9,489 nt of DNA from Ga0077527 sp038106575 (GTDB taxonomy: Bacteria; Pseudomonadota; Gammaproteobacteria; Burkholderiales; SG8-41): NCBI GenBank assembly GCA_038106575.1, contig JAYOED010000082.1:1-9489 (forward strand), read 5' to 3'. The notes under the pieces were generated by a model, which worked only from the letters and a program-made list of their open reading frames with translations, did not search any database and had not been told where the DNA came from. Of the stretch, positions 5,430 through 9,489 are shown one piece after another. A program made the position numbers and the translations under genes. Numbering within the stretch: position 1 is the first letter of the stretch; each line of letters begins with the position of its first letter.

Positions 5430-6813
5430 GTTTCGCCGCCTCCTCGCCCGCGATGCGTCCGAACGTGGTGCCAATGGACATGCCGATGCCCGCCAGGTAC
5501 CCCTTGCCCAATACGTTGCCTGCCATGATCTCCCCGGCTGCGAATATGTTTTTGCAGGATTTGCCGTCCTGAAGGATAATCCGCGCCTTGTCGTCGACAG
5601 TGACCCCGAGATAAGTAAAGGTGATGCCCGGCCGTAACGGATAGCCGAAGAACGGCGGCGTATCGATCTTCAACGCCCAGTGCGTCTTCGGCGGCGTGAT
5701 TCCTTCGGTGACGCAGTCATCCTGGATGGTGTGATCGAAAGTGCCGAGTCGCACCGCGGCATTGAATTCAGCCACCGTCTTCTCCAGCGCGTCTGGACTG
5801 ATCTCCAGTTTGGTAGCAAGTTCGCGCAGGGTGTTGGCGCGCACCGGTGGATATACCGGCGGCATGAACTTGCCCATCGCCTTGGCATCGACAATGGAGT
5901 AGCCGATCTGGTCGGGCTGACCGGCTACCAAGCGTCCCCAGATCGCGTAGCGTTTGGGCCAGAAATCCTCGCCCTCGTCGTAAAAGCGCTGCGCATTCTT
6001 GTTAACGACGATGCCCAGCGAAACCGCATCGACGCGGGTGATGATACCGCCGTCGTATTTCGGCGAGCGCGCATCAATTGCCACGCAATGGCCTTGTGTC
6101 GCATCGCTGACGGTTTTCGCACCTTTGGCGATCAGCACCTTCAACACGTCGCCGCGGTTGTACGGCGTACCGCGCACCAGGAAATTGTCGGCGGGCGGCC
6201 CCCATGCCTCCTTCAGCCAGTCCAGGTTGGCCTGGAATCCGCCGCAGGCCAGAACTACCGCCTTCGCGCGCACTCGGTGCTCGGCACCCTGACAAGTAAA
6301 GATTGCAGATCTAAAGGTGTCGCCATCGATGTCGAGATCGGTGACCTTTGCCTCGTAATGGATTTCGATGCCCAGGCTTTCCGCTGAATCGTAATAGGCA
6401 TTGACCAGCGCCTTGCCGCCGCCGAGGAAAAACGCGTTGGTGCGCGAAAGGTGCAGCGTGCCCCCCAGCGGCGGCTGGAAGCGGACGCCGTGCTTGTACA
6501 TCCATGGCCGGCAAGTCTCGGTATGCTTGAGAACGGTACGCGCAAGGTGCTCGTCGGTTAGCCCGCCGGTAACCTTCAGCAAATCCTGCCAATACTCTTC
6601 TTCGGGATAGGCATCGGTGAGCATGTCCTGCGGCTGTTCATGCATGCAGCGCAGGTTGCGTGTGTGTCGGCTGTTGCCGCCGCGGAACGGTTTGGGGGCA
6701 CCCTCGAGCAGGATGACGCTGCAGCCCGCTTCGCGGGCCATCAATGCCGCGCACAGCGCCGCGTTTCCGCCGCCGACGACCAGCAGGTCCCAGGTTTTTG
6801 CAGTGTCCAGCAT
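5416..6813 (-). CDS. tcuA: FAD-dependent tricarballylate dehydrogenase
   Basis: The product has 465 residues, essentially the length of Salmonella TcuA, which oxidises tricarballylate to cis-aconitate and so feeds the TCA cycle. The N-terminus holds the FAD-binding Rossmann motif, LLVVGGGNAALCAALMAREAG (residues 10-30), followed by LLEGAP (35-40) and the TcuA-type GGNSRHTRNLRC block (45-56). A second flavin-binding stretch sits near the C-terminus: FAAGEIMAGNVLGKGY then GIGMSIGTTFGRIAGEEAA. This is the layout of the fumarate reductase/succinate dehydrogenase flavoprotein family, but without a signal peptide, so it is cytoplasmic and docks on TcuB. Related dehydrogenases of other tri- and dicarboxylates cannot be excluded from sequence alone. 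The ATG at 6813 is the natural start. A candidate promoter lies in the 76-base gap upstream. Confidence 0.91.
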   Translation of the reverse strand: MLDTAKTWDLLVVGGGNAALCAALMAREAGCSVILLEGAPKPFRGGNSRHTRNLRCMHEQPQDMLTDAYPEEEYWQDLLKVTGGLTDEHLARTVLKHTETCRPWMYKHGVRFQPPLGGTLHLSRTNAFFLGGGKALVNAYYDSAESLGIEIHYEAKVTDLDIDGDTFRSAIFTCQGAEHRVRAKAVVLACGGFQANLDWLKEAWGPPADNFLVRGTPYNRGDVLKVLIAKGAKTVSDATQGHCVAIDARSPKYDGGIITRVDAVSLGIVVNKNAQRFYDEGEDFWPKRYAIWGRLVAGQPDQIGYSIVDAKAMGKFMPPVYPPVRANTLRELATKLEISPDALEKTVAEFNAAVRLGTFDHTIQDDCVTEGITPPKTHWALKIDTPPFFGYPLRPGITFTYLGVTVDDKARIILQDGKSCKNIFAAGEIMAGNVLGKGYLAGIGMSIGTTFGRIAGEEAAKHVRS

Positions 6814-6842
6814 GTGGGAGTTAAGTCCTGAAAAGTGCGCGG

Positions 6843-6848
6843 ATTATA
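6843..6848 (-). promoter_or_regulatory. Candidate -10 box (TATAAT) for tcuA
   Basis: A perfect TATAAT on the minus strand lies 29 bases before the tcuA ATG. The matching -35 is weak: AAGTCA at 17-base spacing, or TTGAAG at 20. This would suit an activator-dependent promoter and could give tcuAB a transcript separate from the upstream gene. Confidence 0.5.
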
Positions 6849-6864
6849 CCCGTGCAGCCGCAGT

Positions 6865-6885
6865 GTGACTTCAACAACGCGTCAC
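6865..6885. promoter_or_regulatory. Dyad GTGAC-N11-GTCAC over the tcuA -35 region
   Basis: Five-base perfect inverted repeats separated by 11 bases cover the place where the -35 of the tcuA promoter should be. The position and spacing suit a dimeric regulator, but arms of this length can arise by chance. The regulator is not identifiable here. Confidence 0.4.
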
Positions 6886-6889
6886 CCTT

Positions 6890-7759
6890 TCACATGCTGA
6901 ACAGTTCGTCGACGGCGAAACGTCGCGGGATCAGGCGCTGGTTAAATGCATATTGAATGATCAGATCCAGGCTCGGGCGCAAAGCCTCCATTTCAGACCT
7001 GATGTAATCGGCACCCAACATGTCCGGGGCTAGCGCAGCGCTTTGTTGCAGCAACTGCACCATTTCCTCTGCTAGCCAAGGTTGCGAGCGCGCAAGATTG
7101 CGATGCAGCACCACCATGTGGTTGAGCGGGCGTACATGGTAGCGATCACACCAATTGGACAGGGCCGCTTGCGGCTCTGGAATCACCGGCTGCAGGCCTC
7201 CGCTTTCCATGTCCTTGACAGAAACGAAGCCAGCGTCGATTTCACCTGCATTCAGCATGCCAAGCAGGGTCTTGCCAGGTGCAGCGCGCGTCACATTCGA
7301 CGGCTCGACGCATTCGGGAACGTGCGGATCTTCAAATGCCACCCAGTTCACGCGATCGAGATCGACCCCATAATCGCCTGCAAGAATGCCGCGTACCCAG
7401 GTCACCGTAGTCACCGAATGCGCACGGATACCGACTCTTCGCCCTGAGAGATCGGCCGGACGCAGCACGCCATAGGCCGCGTTGTATGCCAGACAGGGGT
7501 GTGGTGGTATCGCCATTACCACGGTCGGAAGCAGTATCAGTGGCTTGCCGTACGCCAGTGCCTGCAAATAGGTCACGATTGCCAGCTCGCCAACGTCAAA
7601 CTCGCCCCTGATCACCGACTTGAATGAATTCTGCGGTAGTTTTTCGCCGGCAAAATCAAACCCGACCCGAGAGGACGCCACGGCTCCGGATTTCAGCGCC
7701 GCGGTATTCGGGTAGTCACCGAGCAAAGTGCGCAGGCGCAGCGGTTCTGCAGATGCCAT
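6890..7759 (-). CDS. Pht5-like / PBP2-fold protein (4,5-dihydroxyphthalate decarboxylase-like)
   Basis: This 289-residue protein resembles the group that includes 4,5-dihydroxyphthalate decarboxylase and cytoplasmic relatives of periplasmic binding proteins. The N-terminal LRLRTLLGDYPNTAALKSG, then SVIRGEFDVGELAIVTYL (47-64), PADLSGRRVGIRAHSVTTVTW and VRGILAGDYGVD follow the pattern of that family. There is no signal peptide: the N-terminus MASAEPLRLRT goes straight into the first strand. A cytoplasmic enzyme or ligand-binding role is therefore more likely than ABC-type uptake. If it is a decarboxylase, an aromatic or tricarboxylic acid substrate would suit the neighbours, but no catalytic residue can be assigned with confidence. 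The start is forced, since an in-frame stop lies two codons upstream of ATG 7759. No clear Shine-Dalgarno is seen. It sits 76 bases ahead of tcuA in the same direction and is divergent from the tctC-type gene. Confidence 0.7.
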   Translation of the reverse strand: MASAEPLRLRTLLGDYPNTAALKSGAVASSRVGFDFAGEKLPQNSFKSVIRGEFDVGELAIVTYLQALAYGKPLILLPTVVMAIPPHPCLAYNAAYGVLRPADLSGRRVGIRAHSVTTVTWVRGILAGDYGVDLDRVNWVAFEDPHVPECVEPSNVTRAAPGKTLLGMLNAGEIDAGFVSVKDMESGGLQPVIPEPQAALSNWCDRYHVRPLNHMVVLHRNLARSQPWLAEEMVQLLQQSAALAPDMLGADYIRSEMEALRPSLDLIIQYAFNQRLIPRRFAVDELFSM

Positions 7760-7871
7760 ATGTTAGTTGGTTCGTTTGCCGTTATGACTTCGACACCGCG
7801 CCAGGCAATGTAATCCTATAATTACCACCCAGCGTTGAGTCTGTAACAAGAAGATACCAGAGGATTCCATC
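7760..7871. promoter_or_regulatory. Divergent promoter region between the Pht5-like gene and the Bug receptor
   Basis: These 112 bases hold the control region for two divergent genes. Rightward, a perfect TATAAT (7817-7822) has no good -35 and would leave a leader of about 43 bases. It sits inside the dyad GTAAT-N6-ATTAC (7810-7825). AGAGGA at 7859-7864 is the ribosome-binding site of the receptor gene. Leftward, TTGCCT (7808-7803) and CATAAC (7786-7781) with 16-base spacing form a weak promoter candidate. Confidence 0.5.
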
Positions 7872-8855
7872 ATGTTTAAGCGTCATCTCCAGTCTTGCAC
7901 CCTCGCCGCCGTTGCCGTTCTGTCTAGCGGCCTTACCTCGGCATCAATCGCGGATGAGTATCCGGTGCGGCCGGTGCGCATCATCGTCGGTTTTCCACCG
8001 GGTGGTGCAACTGATCTGGTGGCGCGTATCATCGGCCCCAAACTGGGCGAATCGCTGAAACAGCAGGTGGTTATCGACAATCGCGCCGGCGCCAACGGCA
8101 CCATCGGGGCAAAACTCGCGGCTGATGCCACCCCTGACGGCTACAACCTGCACCTCGCAACCCTGGGCGCCATGGTGATCAGCCCCGCCATCACCCGAGT
8201 GCCGTATCGTCCACTGAAGGATTTCGCGACCATCACCATGGCAGTGCACCTGCAGAACATGTTCCTGGTCCACCCGGCTCTGGCCGCGAAAACTCTCCCT
8301 GAATTGATCGCCCTGGCAAAGAAGAAACCCGGTACGCTGAACTACGCCTCCTCGGGACTGGGCAGTCCTGGACACCTTGCCGGCGAGTTGTTCAAGACCA
8401 TTTCCAAAGCCGACATGGTTCATATCGCTTACAAAGGTGGTGGTCCAGCACTCTCGGCGCTGCTCGGAAACCAGATACCGATCTTCGTTGCAGTAATTTC
8501 CACCGGCGTTCCACCTGTCAAATCCGGCAGGGCTCGCGCGCTCGCGGTAACCGGTGCCAAACGCTCGCACGCGCTGCCTGATGTACCTACCGTTGCCGAA
8601 ACGCCCGGGATGAAAGGTTATGAGGCCAGCAACTGGTATGGCGTGGTCGCCCCAGCCGGCACGCCGAAACCGGTACTTGAGCGCCTGCACAAGGAGCTTG
8701 CATCGGCGCTGACCTTATCCACCGTCAGCGAAACCCTACTCGCGCGCGGCATCGAAACCACGGTATCGACCCCGGATGAATTCACCGCCTACATCAAGTC
8801 GGAAACGGAAAAATGGGGCAAGGTCATTCGCTCCGCCAATCTGCGCGCGAACTGA
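7872..8855 (+). CDS. Bug/TctC-family periplasmic solute-binding receptor
   Basis: The product has 327 residues, the standard length for the Bug (TctC) receptors of tripartite tricarboxylate transporters, which bind carboxylates such as citrate, aromatic acids or amino acids in the periplasm. A signal peptide occupies about residues 1-27 (likely cleavage after SIA). The mature N-terminus YPVRPVRIIVGFPPGGATD (30-48) and the VIDNRAGANGTIGA block (67-80) are family hallmarks that form the ligand pocket, as does the later YASSGLGSPGHLAGELF stretch. The start is supported by AGAGGA seven bases upstream. The TctA and TctB membrane partners are not in the window. Lone Bug receptors are common in betaproteobacteria and may share distant membrane components or act in signalling. 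The ligand cannot be read from sequence; the neighbours suggest a tri- or dicarboxylate. Confidence 0.93.
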   Translation: MFKRHLQSCTLAAVAVLSSGLTSASIADEYPVRPVRIIVGFPPGGATDLVARIIGPKLGESLKQQVVIDNRAGANGTIGAKLAADATPDGYNLHLATLGAMVISPAITRVPYRPLKDFATITMAVHLQNMFLVHPALAAKTLPELIALAKKKPGTLNYASSGLGSPGHLAGELFKTISKADMVHIAYKGGGPALSALLGNQIPIFVAVISTGVPPVKSGRARALAVTGAKRSHALPDVPTVAETPGMKGYEASNWYGVVAPAGTPKPVLERLHKELASALTLSTVSETLLARGIETTVSTPDEFTAYIKSETEKWGKVIRSANLRAN

Positions 8856-8871
8856 ACCGTATTGCACCCGG

Positions 8872-9489
8872 TCACTGACCAGGAGCATGCCTTGAGGATC
8901 CGGCGGCGCGCAGCCACAACACCAGCCCGGTGGTCATCGCCACGATCGTCAGCGTGAAATAAACCCGCATTCCCATTGTCGGACCAATGAGGCCTGCCGC
9001 AAACGGAGCCATACCCATCGCGAAAAACTGGAATGCGGTCGCATAGGCAATCGCCCGTGCATCCGTACCCTGGGGTGCGTGTATCCTGATCAGCTGCACC
9101 AGTGCTGTCGGCATTGCAGACGCGGTCAGACCGAAAGCCGCGCGTGCGATCACCAGTTGCAAAGGCGTCTCGATGAACAGCAGCGGCAAGTGGGTGAAAA
9201 TGGTCGCGGTAACAGAAATCACCAGCACCCGCTGAGGACCCACACGATCGATTACCCGCCCCCACAGCGGCAGTGCAACCACGGTAGCAAGCGCCATCGC
9301 CATCGCTGCAGCGCCAACCCATAACACTTCCTGACCTGGTCCGGCGCCCTGCGCTTCGAGCATCTGCAGCACGAACACGGTGATCACCGGCACACTGCCG
9401 TACCACATGATCATGAACAGAAAACCCAGCAGGTAGAGCAGGCCCATGCGCGGCTGTGACAACAAGTCGCGCAGGCTGCCGATCCAGCG
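8872..9489 (-). CDS. MFS transporter, C-terminal half (5' end outside window)
   Basis: The frame is open from the right edge to a TGA at 8874-8872, giving 205 residues of the C-terminal half of a major facilitator protein of the inner membrane. It opens with the cytoplasmic loop SLRDLLSQPRMG that usually precedes helix 7. Six hydrophobic helices follow, the first being LLYLLGFLFMIMWYG and the last VYFTLTIVAMTTGLVLWL. Between the second and third of these is GRVIDRVGPQR, the C-domain copy of the MFS motif A (G-x3-D-R-x-G-x-R). An in-frame TTG near 9465 is not the true start, because the frame continues upstream of it with matching sequence. Substrate is unknown. The gene is convergent with the Bug receptor, 16 bases away. 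Confidence 0.88.
   Translation of the reverse strand, partial: RWIGSLRDLLSQPRMGLLYLLGFLFMIMWYGSVPVITVFVLQMLEAQGAGPGQEVLWVGAAAMAMALATVVALPLWGRVIDRVGPQRVLVISVTATIFTHLPLLFIETPLQLVIARAAFGLTASAMPTALVQLIRIHAPQGTDARAIAYATAFQFFAMGMAPFAAGLIGPTMGMRVYFTLTIVAMTTGLVLWLRAAGSSRHAPGQ

Noticed and set aside
4968..6387. Plus-strand open frames of up to 235 codons opposite tcuA and tcuB
   Set aside because: They lack recognisable domains and sit opposite genes with clear FAD and 4Fe-4S motifs.
7944..8690. Minus-strand open frame of 248 codons opposite the Bug receptor gene
   Set aside because: Low-complexity Arg/Gly-rich translation; the plus strand encodes a full-length receptor with hallmark motifs and a good ribosome-binding site.
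8789..9406. Second minus-strand frame overlapping the MFS gene
   Set aside because: It is an out-of-frame reading of the MFS gene without membrane helices, and it would overlap the receptor gene's end.

Overview
The window looks like a piece of a betaproteobacterial (Burkholderiales-like) chromosome, probably from a draft or metagenome assembly. The evidence is a GC-rich composition, a Bug/TctC-type periplasmic receptor, a TcuAB pair, catabolic genes arranged in short operons, and a run of ten N at 551-560 that marks a contig join. No mobile element, RNA gene or CRISPR array was seen. Both ends of the window cut through genes.

Layout, left to right. (1) 2-280 (+) is the C-terminal DNA-binding part of a Crp/Fnr-type regulator. 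(2) 429-1448 (+) is a PdxA-like dehydrogenase with a TTG start, followed by a strong intrinsic terminator at 1471-1498. (3) 1536-2549 (+) is a LigJ-type 4-oxalomesaconate hydratase with all expected metal ligands. (4) A long leftward array meets it tail to tail. In transcription order it is a Pht5-like substrate-binding-fold protein (7759-6890), tcuA (6813-5416), tcuB (5429-4278), an exported SGNH hydrolase (4235-3438), an intrinsic terminator (3418-3386), a cupin (3373-3002) and a small exported protein of unknown function (3024-2551). (5) Divergent from this array is a Bug/TctC receptor (7872-8855, +). (6) An MFS transporter (8872-9489, -) runs off the right edge.

The common theme is uptake and breakdown of di- and tricarboxylates, possibly derived from aromatics. 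TcuA and TcuB together form a membrane-linked dehydrogenase that in Salmonella oxidises tricarballylate to cis-aconitate. LigJ hydrates the tricarboxylate 4-oxalomesaconate in the protocatechuate 4,5-cleavage and gallate routes. The PdxA-like protein belongs to a superfamily that includes the TphB-type cis-diol dehydrogenases of terephthalate degradation. The protein at 6890-7759 resembles the 4,5-dihydroxyphthalate decarboxylase fold group. The Bug receptor and the MFS protein would handle uptake. The combined pathway is inference: no ring-cleavage dioxygenase, aldolase or TctAB membrane component lies in the window.

The best leads are the hybrid of TcuAB with aromatic-acid-like enzymes, the exported SGNH hydrolase directly behind tcuAB, the terminator 12 bases before the cupin start, the dyads at two promoter regions, and the probably artificial insertion caused by the N run in the PdxA-like gene.
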